Shown here: piece by piece, positions 1 through 4,816 of the stretch
How the letters are laid out: each line of letters starts with the position of its first letter
Numbering within the stretch: the stretch's first letter is position 1
From: QFOX01 sp033763655
Lineage (GTDB): Bacteria; Pseudomonadota; Alphaproteobacteria; Rickettsiales; UBA3002
Reading direction: 5' to 3'
NCBI GenBank assembly: GCA_033763655.1
Contig: JANRKD010000005.1
Coordinates: forward strand, 1 to 6,278
Length of the DNA stretch: 6,278 nucleotides
Notes under the pieces: model-generated
Database searches by the model: none
Seen by the model: the letters and a program-made list of their open reading frames with translations, nothing else
What the model was told of the DNA's origin: nothing
Translations under genes and position numbers: made by a program

Positions 1-10
1 CTCCCCTAAC

Positions 11-30
11 CCCTCCCGCAGGCGGGAGGG
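11..30. repeat. GC-rich palindrome, element 1
   Basis: A perfect inverted repeat with arms CCCTCCCGC (11-19) and GCGGGAGGG (22-30) around a 2-base centre, preceded by CTCCCCTAAC. The layout resembles the short dispersed palindromic repeats found between genes in many alphaproteobacteria. The window begins within or just before the element, so its left limit is unknown. Confidence 0.6.
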
Positions 31-60
31 GGATACTCCCCCGCTGGCCACCGTCCTCTA

Positions 61-140
61 TTCACTTCACTTCACTTCACTTCAATTCACTTCACTTCCT
101 TCGCTTTCTTTCTTCACTTTCTTTCTTTCTTCACTTTCTT
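61..140. repeat. TTCAC pentamer and CTTT tetramer microsatellite
   Basis: Seven consecutive pentamers lie at 61-95: six are TTCAC and one (81-85) is TTCAA. They pass into a pyrimidine-only tract built mainly of CTTT units, interrupted by TTCAC-like units, up to about 140. The plus strand is almost free of purines except the A of each TTCAC unit, so the tract is strongly strand-asymmetric. It lies outside any gene I can support. Such tracts change length by slippage; no function is evident. Confidence 0.8.
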
Positions 141-143
141 CGC

Positions 144-164
144 TGGCTACTGGCTACTGCCTAC
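144..164. repeat. Three tandem heptamers TGGCTAC
   Basis: TGGCTAC occurs at 144-150 and 151-157, and a one-base variant TGCCTAC at 158-164. It adjoins the pyrimidine microsatellite, so slippage seems to have acted across the whole block. No coding or regulatory role is visible. Confidence 0.7.
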
Positions 165-190
165 CGCCCACTCCCGGTGGCACTCCCGCC

Positions 191-245
191 TACTCCCCCC
201 TTGCGGGGGAGTCGAAACGCTCCTTCAAGCGTTTCGGTGGGGGGA
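191..245. repeat. Composite palindromic element 2
   Basis: The element has two nested structures. First, a run of six C (195-200) can pair with the nearby GGGGG (205-209) across TTGC, or with GGTGGGGGG (237-244) at the far end, so the two pairings exclude each other. Second, an inner perfect 9-bp hairpin has arms CGAAACGCT (213-221) and AGCGTTTCG (228-236) with a 6-base loop. The order C-run, TTGC, G-run, variable hairpin, GGTGGGG matches dispersed intergenic repeats common in alphaproteobacteria. That comparison is from memory, without a search. Confidence 0.65.
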
Positions 246-397
246 TTTTCAGCGACGAGATAGGCACGGTAAAAGTTGCATAACCGGGTGGTCTGCAATT
301 GCCACTCACGGCGCGGCGTCGGGCGCCCCGGCGAGGGGAGAGCAAAGGAAGAGCCGCCCGGCCCATCGACCCATCGAAAATTGTCACCTAATCTTCA

Positions 398-421
398 CAC
401 TCCCCCGCGCGGGGGTGGGGT
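398..421. repeat. GC-rich palindrome, element 3
   Basis: A perfect 14-base palindrome (402-415, five C, GCGC, five G) is followed by TGGGG. It looks like element 2 without the variable inner hairpin. Its right part GCGCGGGGGTGG (407-418) recurs exactly in inverted orientation at 1001-1012, on the other side of the unknown gene. Confidence 0.6.
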
Positions 422-474
422 ATAGTGCCTCGTAACCACCACCCTAATTTATCCCGCAGCCGGAGAAAGCCGCC

Positions 475-1000
475 ATGTCTACCCCCCCCCCCAGAAAATC
501 CCCAGTCTATTGTAACTAACGCAGAAAAAGAAGAGTCTGGCCGCCAAAACGGCGCGGGAAAATCTAGAGAAGATCAGGCGGAACTCGTTCGCGATGTCGG
601 CGAGTGGCTGAAGGAGCAACTCATTCAAGATATGGAGCAGCCCCTGATAGGTGCCGGGGGTCTAATCTACCAAAATAATCGACTAGAGAAAAACTTCAAT
701 AAGTTAAGAAAAAGCCTGCAAGGCATGCGCGATGTTGTCGCTGATTATTATGATACTGGCTATGCGCCCAAAGATTTTCCCATGATGAAAGGAAGCAGCT
801 CTGCGGATGAATCCATGCGTATTCTATTTAGATTTGAGAACATACTTAACAGCGACACTCACCTTGAATATGCGTTTCGAAACATTGAGGGCCAATACCC
901 CAATCTGGAACAAGCCATCCACCGCGCCACGCAGCAAATAATCGAAAAGAACCAGCGCCCTCGCGAAACGACAGCGCGCAAAGGTGGGTGGATCCTCTAA
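475..1000 (+). CDS. Hypothetical protein, start disrupted by a poly-C run
   Basis: I do not recognise this protein. The intact frame (GTG at 425 to TAA at 998-1000) gives 191 residues, but its first ~23 codons lie in repeat-like DNA and have no ribosome binding site. A far better start is ATG 475, with GGAGAAAG at 462-469. That ATG is in another frame and stops after 14 codons. Removing one C from the 11-C run at 482-492 joins it to the long frame, giving about 174 residues starting MSTPPPENPQ. The product is hydrophilic, with a charged N-terminal ~30 residues, then probable helices (for example around RLEKNFNKLRKSL), and no signal peptide or membrane segment. GC is visibly lower than in the flanking genes, which suggests transfer. 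Either the C count is a sequencing error, or the gene is phase-variable or broken. Confidence 0.55.
482..492. repeat. 11-C homopolymer at the gene start
   Basis: Eleven consecutive C follow the third codon of the ATG 475 reading frame. With 10 or 13 C the ATG would be in frame with the 174-residue body; with 11 it is not. This position, directly behind a good ribosome binding site, is typical of contingency-locus switches, but also of homopolymer miscounts. Confidence 0.75.
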
Positions 1001-1028
1001 CCACCCCCGCGCAGGGTTGACGCCCCCG

Positions 1029-1664
1029 TCAGGCGGCGCGTTTGCCCGCGTTGGCGTTGGCGCCGGCCTTCGCATCCGCCGCGTTGCGGATGTTGCCGGA
1101 GATTTGGCCGCCACGCTGGATTTCGATTTCGCCGTAGGTCACGTTGCCGCGCACGCGGCCCGAGGCGTAGATGGTGAGTTTGCCGCGCACCACGAGGTCG
1201 CCCTCGAAGCTGCCCGAGATTTCAGCGTCCTCCACCTCGGCAGTGCCTTTCAGCGCGCCGCTTTCCGCCAGTTCGACGGTATGCACGTCGCGCATGGTGG
1301 CATCGACCAGGCCTTCAATCACCACGCGGTCGCAGCTGGTGATTTCGCCTTTCATTTGAATTTCAGGGCCGACGGTCAGGATGCGCTTGGCCGTACCCCG
1401 GTTGACTGGGGTTGCCGGGGTGGGGCGTGCGGCTTCACCCGAAGCCGAAGGCGCCTGAGCGGGCGACGGCGTGGCACCGGGGCGGCCGGCAGCGGCCATG
1501 GCGGCCTGCGGCGGCGCCGGGCGGAATACCGGTGCGGCCTGAATAATGGGTGGGTTGGCCACCGGCGTTGCGGGAACGGCGCCGCTTGCCGGCGTTGTCA
1601 GCAGGGTTGCGCCTTCGCTGTCGCTGATTAATTCTTCTGAGCCATCTTCTTTGCGGCGGAACAT
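1029..1664 (-). CDS. Bactofilin family protein
   Basis: This encodes a 211-residue bactofilin, a nucleotide-free polymer-forming cytoskeletal protein. Family members act at the inner membrane and cell wall in stalk formation, cell shape or polarity. The first ~90 residues are a Pro/Ala-rich disordered tail. Residues ~95-192 form the bactofilin core: short repeats with regular glycines and hydrophobics (IEGLVDATMRDVHTVELAESGALKG, then SFEGDLVVRGKLTIYASGRVRGNV), the pattern of a right-handed beta-helix. The C-terminal 20 residues are Ala/Lys/Asn-rich. I chose ATG 1664, reading MFRRKEDGSEEL, because AAGGAG lies 6-7 bases upstream; the frame runs open to 1736 but without such a site. The N-tail has no signal peptide. 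It ends 28 bp from the convergent unknown gene, with no terminator between. The usual neighbouring M23 peptidase gene is not in the window. Confidence 0.93.
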   Translation of the reverse strand: MFRRKEDGSEELISDSEGATLLTTPASGAVPATPVANPPIIQAAPVFRPAPPQAAMAAAGRPGATPSPAQAPSASGEAARPTPATPVNRGTAKRILTVGPEIQMKGEITSCDRVVIEGLVDATMRDVHTVELAESGALKGTAEVEDAEISGSFEGDLVVRGKLTIYASGRVRGNVTYGEIEIQRGGQISGNIRNAADAKAGANANAGKRAA

Positions 1665-1701
1665 GCGCGTCTCCTTAGGAATGGTGTGTCTGGTTGTGTA
1701 G

Positions 1702-1734
1702 GTGGGACAGCCCTGTACGACCGCCGAGTCCCAC
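1702..1734. promoter_or_regulatory. Inverted repeat upstream of bactofilin
   Basis: Perfect 7-bp arms GTGGGAC (1702-1708) and GTCCCAC (1728-1734) are separated by 19 bases, with the near arm about 38 bases before the bactofilin start. On the minus strand a TTGACT (-35-like, 1741-1746) lies just upstream, and two copies of AAAAAATGC (plus-strand 1767-1775 and 1787-1795) lie beyond it like an A/T-rich upstream element. No good -10 sits at the right distance, so the promoter is only a suggestion. The repeat could be an operator or a leader hairpin. Confidence 0.3.
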
Positions 1735-1858
1735 AATCCTAGTCAACTCCGCCCCCGGCTACCAGTAAAAAATGCACGTCCGCGCAAAAAAATGCTGGCG
1801 GAAATGACGCTGCCAAAAGCGAAGGAGAACAGTGCAAACGACGTGTGTTGCGGCAGCG

Positions 1859-1914
1859 CAGGCATGCACCGGGTGATAGGCCGGATTTTACCGGTCGCGC
1901 CCGATGCATGCCTG
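1859..1914. repeat. Strong 56-nt imperfect hairpin
   Basis: The arms CAGGCATGCA (1859-1868) and TGCATGCCTG (1905-1914) match perfectly over 10 bp. After one C/A mismatch the pairing continues for about six more pairs (1870-1875 with 1898-1903, one of them G-U), and a CCGG/CCGG mini-stem (1881-1884, 1891-1894) caps it. It begins 15 bases after the tautomerase stop codon on the minus strand. No T-run follows on either strand, so it is not a standard intrinsic terminator. It may still stabilise or end the tautomerase mRNA, or be a dispersed palindrome. Confidence 0.6.
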
Positions 1915-1929
1915 TCAGTTATGCGTGTT

Positions 1930-2148
1930 CTAACTCTGTTTGGCGAGATCGCGCAAGTAGTCGGCGGTCGGAAACTGCCCGCCCACGCCCCATTGCCCCT
2001 CGGGGACATCCTCGAGAATCACCCAGGTCACGCCGCGCAGGCCTTCGCCTTCTACCGAGACAATCGCGTCGGTGATTTTGCCGATGAGTTCTTTTTTCTG
2101 TTGTGGCGTCAGGTAGCCGCTGATTCCTTTAACGAGCGCTAATGGCAT
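1930..2148 (-). CDS. 4-oxalocrotonate tautomerase family protein
   Basis: This is a 72-residue tautomerase-superfamily protein. Members use the N-terminal proline, exposed after removal of Met, as a catalytic base and act as small oligomers on enol/keto substrates. Visible here are the Met-Pro start, a beta strand (LALVKGI), helix 1 starting at TPQQKKELIGKITDAIV, the second strand TWVILEDV, and the conserved turn EGQWGVGG at 50-57. By my alignment the two arginines of classical 4-OT (Arg11 and Arg39, mature numbering) are replaced by Tyr and Trp. The true substrate is therefore probably not 4-oxalocrotonate. The start is ATG 2148, with AGGAGA about 6 bases upstream. At 72 residues it is slightly longer than the ~62 of classical 4-OT. 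It is transcribed divergently from the HxlR regulator, which probably controls it. Confidence 0.88.
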   Translation of the reverse strand: MPLALVKGISGYLTPQQKKELIGKITDAIVSVEGEGLRGVTWVILEDVPEGQWGVGGQFPTADYLRDLAKQS

Positions 2149-2201
2149 GAATTTCTCCTAAAGACGGGTTAAAAACTTCGCCCTTGCATCGGGCGATGGC
2201 A

Positions 2202-2230
2202 CGTATAGAGTAAAACCTACTTTTTTGAAA
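2202..2230 (-). promoter_or_regulatory. Candidate tautomerase promoter
   Basis: On the minus strand TTTCAA (2225-2230) and TATACG (2202-2207) are spaced by 17 bases, a plausible -35/-10 pair, about 54 bases before the tautomerase ATG. The -35 lies inside the 2216-2235 inverted repeat, which extends into the spacer, so a protein bound there would block RNA polymerase. Matches to the consensus are moderate. Confidence 0.4.
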
Positions 2231-2235
2231 GTAGG
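2216..2235. promoter_or_regulatory. Probable HxlR operator, 8-bp inverted repeat
   Basis: Perfect arms CCTACTTT (2216-2223) and AAAGTAGG (2228-2235) flank a 4-base centre between the divergent tautomerase and regulator genes. It contains TACT and AGTA half-sites spaced by 8 bases. That is close to the TACT-N7-AGTA sites known for the HxlR-family repressors YodB and CatR of Bacillus. Its location suggests that the adjacent regulator binds here and controls both itself and the tautomerase. The assignment to this regulator is inference. Confidence 0.55.
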
Positions 2236-2255
2236 CACTAATAGGACAGGTAGTG
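2236..2255. promoter_or_regulatory. Second inverted repeat CACTA-N10-TAGTG
   Basis: Arms CACTA (2236-2240) and TAGTG (2251-2255) directly adjoin the 8-bp palindrome, 37 bases before the regulator ATG. The half-sites share ACTA/TAGT with the neighbouring operator (CTAC/GTAG shifted by a base or so), so this could be a weaker secondary site for the same dimer. Five-bp arms can also occur by chance. Confidence 0.3.
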
Positions 2256-2291
2256 TCATATTTTACAGTATTGCGGTTTTCTGAGGGTTTT

Positions 2292-2633
2292 ATGCGAAAG
2301 CAGCGACATAAAAATTATGTAACGTGCCCCGTGGAAGCGGCGCTCGACATTATCGGCGGCAAATGGAAACCGCTGATCTTGTTTCAACTGACCATGGGCA
2401 CGCGCCGTTTCGGCGAGCTTCAAAAGCTGATGCCCAATATCACGCAGCGGATGCTGACCAATCAGTTGCGCGAGCTGGAGGCGGATGCGATTATTGCGCG
2501 CAAAGTCTACCCCGAAGTGCCGCCGAAGGTGGAATATTCCCTGACGGCGGACGGCCAGCGGCTTTTCCCCATCCTCGAAGCGCTGCGCGTGTGGGGGGAA
2601 TCCCGCCTGCCTGCTGCCGCCCGCAGAGGCTGA
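2292..2633 (+). CDS. HxlR-family winged-helix transcriptional regulator
   Basis: This encodes a 113-residue DNA-binding regulator of the HxlR family, dimeric winged-helix proteins that often sense electrophiles, disulfide stress or aldehydes. Family hallmarks are visible. CPVEAALDIIGGKWKPLIL occupies 12-30 and includes the near-invariant GGKW. FGELQKLMPNITQRMLTNQLRELE (40-63) covers the recognition helix. The wing is RKVYPEVPPKVEYSLT (70-85), followed by the dimerisation helix. Cys12, in the conserved N-terminal position, is the only cysteine, so any thiol sensing would use it (known for YodB and HypR; inferred here). The start is ATG 2292, with GAGGG 4 bases upstream; a GTG at 2253 lies in the operator region and lacks a ribosome site. 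It is divergent from the tautomerase and ends 2 nt before thrB. Confidence 0.93.
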   Translation: MRKQRHKNYVTCPVEAALDIIGGKWKPLILFQLTMGTRRFGELQKLMPNITQRMLTNQLRELEADAIIARKVYPEVPPKVEYSLTADGQRLFPILEALRVWGESRLPAAARRG

Positions 2634-2635
2634 GC

Positions 2636-3619
2636 ATGGCCGTCTACACCCCACTTAGCAATGAAGTCATCGCGGCGCATCTTGGGCAGTGCTACAGCGT
2701 GGGCAGGCTCGACAATGCTACGGGCATCGTGCAAGGGGTTGAGAACACCAATTATCTGCTGGCAGTGACCCGTCCCGATGGTGCTGCTGAAAACTATATC
2801 CTGACTTTGTATGAAAAGCGGACAGACCCTGCGGATTTGCCGTTTTTCCTTGGGTTGCTGCAATATCTCGCCGCGCGCGGGATTGCCTGCCCGAAGCCCG
2901 TCATGCGGCGCGACGGGGCCTTGTTTGGGGCGTTGGCAGGTAAGCAGGCGGCGCTGGTGAGCTTTCTGCGGGGCGAAAGTTGCCGCCATATCGGCACGGC
3001 GCAGGCGGCGTCGGTAGGGGCGGCGCTTGGGCAATTGCACCGGGCGGGCGAAGGGTTTCCGCTGACGCGGCGCAACACGCTCGCGCTCGCCGGATGGCAG
3101 GAAATCCATGCAAAAATCGCAGGCAGGCTCGACGAAATCGCCCCCGGGCTGGAAGCGTTGGTGCGCGACGAGATGGATTATGCTGCGCAGCATTTTTTGC
3201 AAAACGAGGACTTGCCCACGGGCATTATCCATGCAGATTTATTCCCCGACAATGTCTTTTTTGTGGGCGACGAAGTGAGCGGCATCATTGATTTTTACTT
3301 CGCCTGCCGCGACAGGCTCGCCTACGATGTGGCGATTACGCTCAATGCCTGGTGCTTCGAGCCGGACGGTGCCTTCAGCCCACAAAAATCGCAGGCATTG
3401 CTGGCGCAGTATCAGCAGCAGCGCCCGTTCATGGCGGCGGAAAGGGCGGCCTTTCCGGCGCTGCTGCGCGGTGCGGCCTTGCGCTTTTTACTCACCCGCG
3501 CGCATGACTGGCTCACCCACGATCCGCAGGCGTTGGTGCAACCGCACGACCCGCGCGAATATGCAGCAAAATTACGTTTTCACCGGCAGGCGGATGGGGC
3601 TGGCCTCTATGGTATCTAG
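2636..3619 (+). CDS. thrB: Homoserine kinase
   Basis: This 327-residue protein phosphorylates L-homoserine with ATP to O-phosphohomoserine, the penultimate step of threonine synthesis in the cytoplasm. It is the ThrB type with the aminoglycoside phosphotransferase/choline kinase fold, not the GHMP-kinase ThrB of enterobacteria. Visible motifs are the N-lobe GVENTNYLL (34-42) and YILTLYEKR (54-62, with the ATP-contacting region), the catalytic loop IIHADLFPDN (197-206, Asp201 and Asn206), and the metal-binding IIDF (217-220, Asp219). The length is normal for the family (~315-330). The start ATG 2636 lies 2 nt after the regulator stop with only a weak AGAGG, which suggests coupled translation. 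The 3' end overlaps rnhA, a pairing common in alphaproteobacteria. The ispH gene that usually precedes thrB there is absent. Confidence 0.95.
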   Translation: MAVYTPLSNEVIAAHLGQCYSVGRLDNATGIVQGVENTNYLLAVTRPDGAAENYILTLYEKRTDPADLPFFLGLLQYLAARGIACPKPVMRRDGALFGALAGKQAALVSFLRGESCRHIGTAQAASVGAALGQLHRAGEGFPLTRRNTLALAGWQEIHAKIAGRLDEIAPGLEALVRDEMDYAAQHFLQNEDLPTGIIHADLFPDNVFFVGDEVSGIIDFYFACRDRLAYDVAITLNAWCFEPDGAFSPQKSQALLAQYQQQRPFMAAERAAFPALLRGAALRFLLTRAHDWLTHDPQALVQPHDPREYAAKLRFHRQADGAGLYGI

Positions 3620-4061
3620 CCGCAAAAAAGTGACCATTTATACCGACGGCGCCTGCAGCGGCAATCCTGGCCCCGGCGGCTGGGCGGCGCTGCTGATATT
3701 TGGCGCGCATACGCGCGAAATTAGCGGTGGCGAGGCCGCCACCACCAACAACCGGATGGAGCTGCTGGCGACCATCCATGCGTTAAAGCAGCTCAAAGAA
3801 CCATGCGACATCGCCCTTTATACGGATAGCAAATATGTGCTGCAAGGCTATACGGAATGGCTCGCGGGGTGGATTAAAAAAGGCTGGAAAACAGCCGATA
3901 AGAAGCCGGTAAAAAATGTCGATTTGTGGCAGGCGCTGGCAGAAATTGCTGCGCAACATAAAATCCAGTGGCACTGGGTCAAAGGCCATAGCGGCGATGC
4001 GCATAACGACCGCGTCGATGCGCTGGCAGTGGCGCAGGCGCAGAAGTTAAAGCGCGGTTAG
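3609..4061 (+). CDS. rnhA: Ribonuclease HI
   Basis: This 150-residue enzyme cuts the RNA strand of RNA-DNA hybrids, removing primers and R-loops. All catalytic residues align with E. coli RNase HI: Asp13 in YTDGACSGNPGPGGW, Glu51 in TNNRMELLA, Asp73 in YTDSKYV, His127 in WVKGHSGD and Asp137 in NDRVDALA. The substrate-handle region GWKTADKKPVKNVDLW (92-107) is nearly identical to E. coli. An alternative in-frame ATG at 3594 would give 155 residues and has AGGCGG just upstream; both starts lie inside the end of thrB (overlaps of 11 or 26 nt), so translation is probably coupled. I prefer 3609, which fits the family N-terminus, but the choice is open. No terminator follows immediately. Confidence 0.96.
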   Translation: MVSSRKKVTIYTDGACSGNPGPGGWAALLIFGAHTREISGGEAATTNNRMELLATIHALKQLKEPCDIALYTDSKYVLQGYTEWLAGWIKKGWKTADKKPVKNVDLWQALAEIAAQHKIQWHWVKGHSGDAHNDRVDALAVAQAQKLKRG

Positions 4062-4133
4062 GCCGGTGGGTTGCGGTAGCCTCCGATCAATAAATCCGCT
4101 ATCATAAACGGCGCACTGACAACGGAGGATGCC

Positions 4134-4535
4134 ATGAAGAAACTCAGCCTGGCCATCGCGGCGCTTACTCTTGCGGCCACACCCGCCTATGCGCTGCGGA
4201 TTACCAACCTCGACACGGTGCCGCATCGCGTCGCGCTGACGGGGCGGGGCGAAACCCTGACCCGCGAGATACCGCCCGGTGAAACGGAATACCTGACCGG
4301 CGCCACGCAGGGGCTTCTCTCGCTAGCTGATAACCGGCCCGCCGCCGCCACAAACCGCGCGGCGAAGAGGGCAGTGCCGCCACCGGATGGCGCGGTGCAT
4401 GCCGACGGGCTGCTTTCGGGCATTATCGGCGCCGCGCGTAGCACAGGCATCCCCGCCGATCCGGACAGCGCCTATGTCATCTGGCCGGGCGGCCACCTGC
4501 AACTGCAATCGCGCATCAAGGATGGCCGCCATTAG
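4134..4535 (+). CDS. Small predicted secreted protein
   Basis: This is a 133-residue protein with a clear Sec signal peptide: MKK, a hydrophobic core (LSLAIAALTLAAT), then PAYA with predicted cleavage after residue 20. The mature part starts LRITNLDTVPHRVALTG and continues with an IPPGET turn, a disordered Ala/Pro/Arg stretch (~68-85), and a final segment DSAYVIWPGGHLQLQSRI. The start and end recall small periplasmic beta-sandwich proteins of alphaproteobacteria with N-terminal NRD/NLD and a later YVLEG-like strand, but the cysteine pair I associate with those is missing. This resemblance is weak and from memory. GGAGG lies 5 bases before ATG 4134, a strong start. It is probably transcribed separately from rnhA (72-nt gap) and converges on the rRNA operon. 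Function unknown. Confidence 0.8.
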   Translation: MKKLSLAIAALTLAATPAYALRITNLDTVPHRVALTGRGETLTREIPPGETEYLTGATQGLLSLADNRPAAATNRAAKRAVPPPDGAVHADGLLSGIIGAARSTGIPADPDSAYVIWPGGHLQLQSRIKDGRH

Positions 4536-4769
4536 GTAAAAAGAGCGTTCATCGCTCCCGGTGGCGTTGAGAATGTCCTCACCCCGGATTTGCCGCTACG
4601 GACGCCTGTTCGGTCGTGCGGCACCCTTCCCATCCCCAACGGGAGGAACCTCTCCTGTCGCGCAAAAAAGCGGCGGGTTTCTCCGGGGGGGGGGGGCTTG
4701 GGTGGCTCCAGAAAAGTTCCGGCGAACGTCTCCCGTAAAAGGTGCTACCGGTTTTCTCCGCCCATAAAA
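4536..4769. other. Intergenic region without gene, with 12-G run
   Basis: No convincing gene lies here; the plus-strand frames of 68 and 80 codons starting at 4561 and 4590 have no ribosome site and run through a 12-G homopolymer (4685-4696) and the terminator A-run. Visible structure includes a short GAGCG/CGCTC hairpin (4543-4557) just after the secreted-protein stop. A second hairpin (4591-4623) has arms TGCCGC and GCGGCA extended by four more pairs past a bulged T. Neither has a T-run. Confidence 0.6.
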
Positions 4770-4799
4770 AAAAAGCCCCCGGAAACTCGGGGGCTTTTT
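4770..4799 (-). terminator. rRNA operon terminator (bidirectional)
   Basis: A perfect 12-bp stem AAAAAGCCCCCG (4770-4781) / CGGGGGCTTTTT (4788-4799) surrounds a 6-base loop. On the minus strand the stem runs into nine T (the A-run 4766-4774), an ideal intrinsic terminator 34 nt after the 5S 3' end. On the plus strand five T follow, so it can also end transcripts from the secreted-protein gene. Confidence 0.92.
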
Positions 4800-4816
4800 A
4801 TCTTCCTGAAGAATAA

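Larger units (their letters stand above)
1..424. other. Gene-free repeat-rich region
   Basis: I see no convincing gene in this stretch. It holds three GC-rich palindromic elements (near 11-30, 191-245 and 398-421), a TTCAC/CTTT microsatellite (61-140) and a short heptamer repeat (144-164). The only minus-strand reading frame of note (190-387, 65 codons) runs through the palindromic element, resembles no family I know and is Arg/Pro-rich as expected of chance GC-rich frames. The part between 247 and 397 is unstructured to my eye. The region is best described as an intergenic repeat landing zone. Confidence 0.7.

Noticed and set aside
61..140. CRISPR array
   Set aside because: The units are 4-5 bases long without unique spacers; it is a microsatellite.
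984..1631. 215-codon plus-strand frame opposite bactofilin
   Set aside because: It is the shadow of the GC-rich bactofilin gene, has no ribosome site, and its composition (His/Ala/Gly/Arg) is typical of antisense frames.
1859..1914. Intrinsic terminator
   Set aside because: No T-run follows the stem on either strand; kept as an unexplained hairpin.
1702..2142. 146-codon plus-strand frame
   Set aside because: It covers intergenic hairpin DNA and then the antisense of the tautomerase; no family resemblance.
2324..2635. N-terminal extension of thrB to 431 residues
   Set aside because: The added ~104 residues overlap the HxlR gene in another frame and look like out-of-frame translation; ATG 2636 matches the normal homoserine kinase start.
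3288..3608. N-terminal extension of RNase HI to 257 residues
   Set aside because: The extension lies inside thrB and lacks family similarity; the normal 150-155 residue protein starts at 3609 or 3594.
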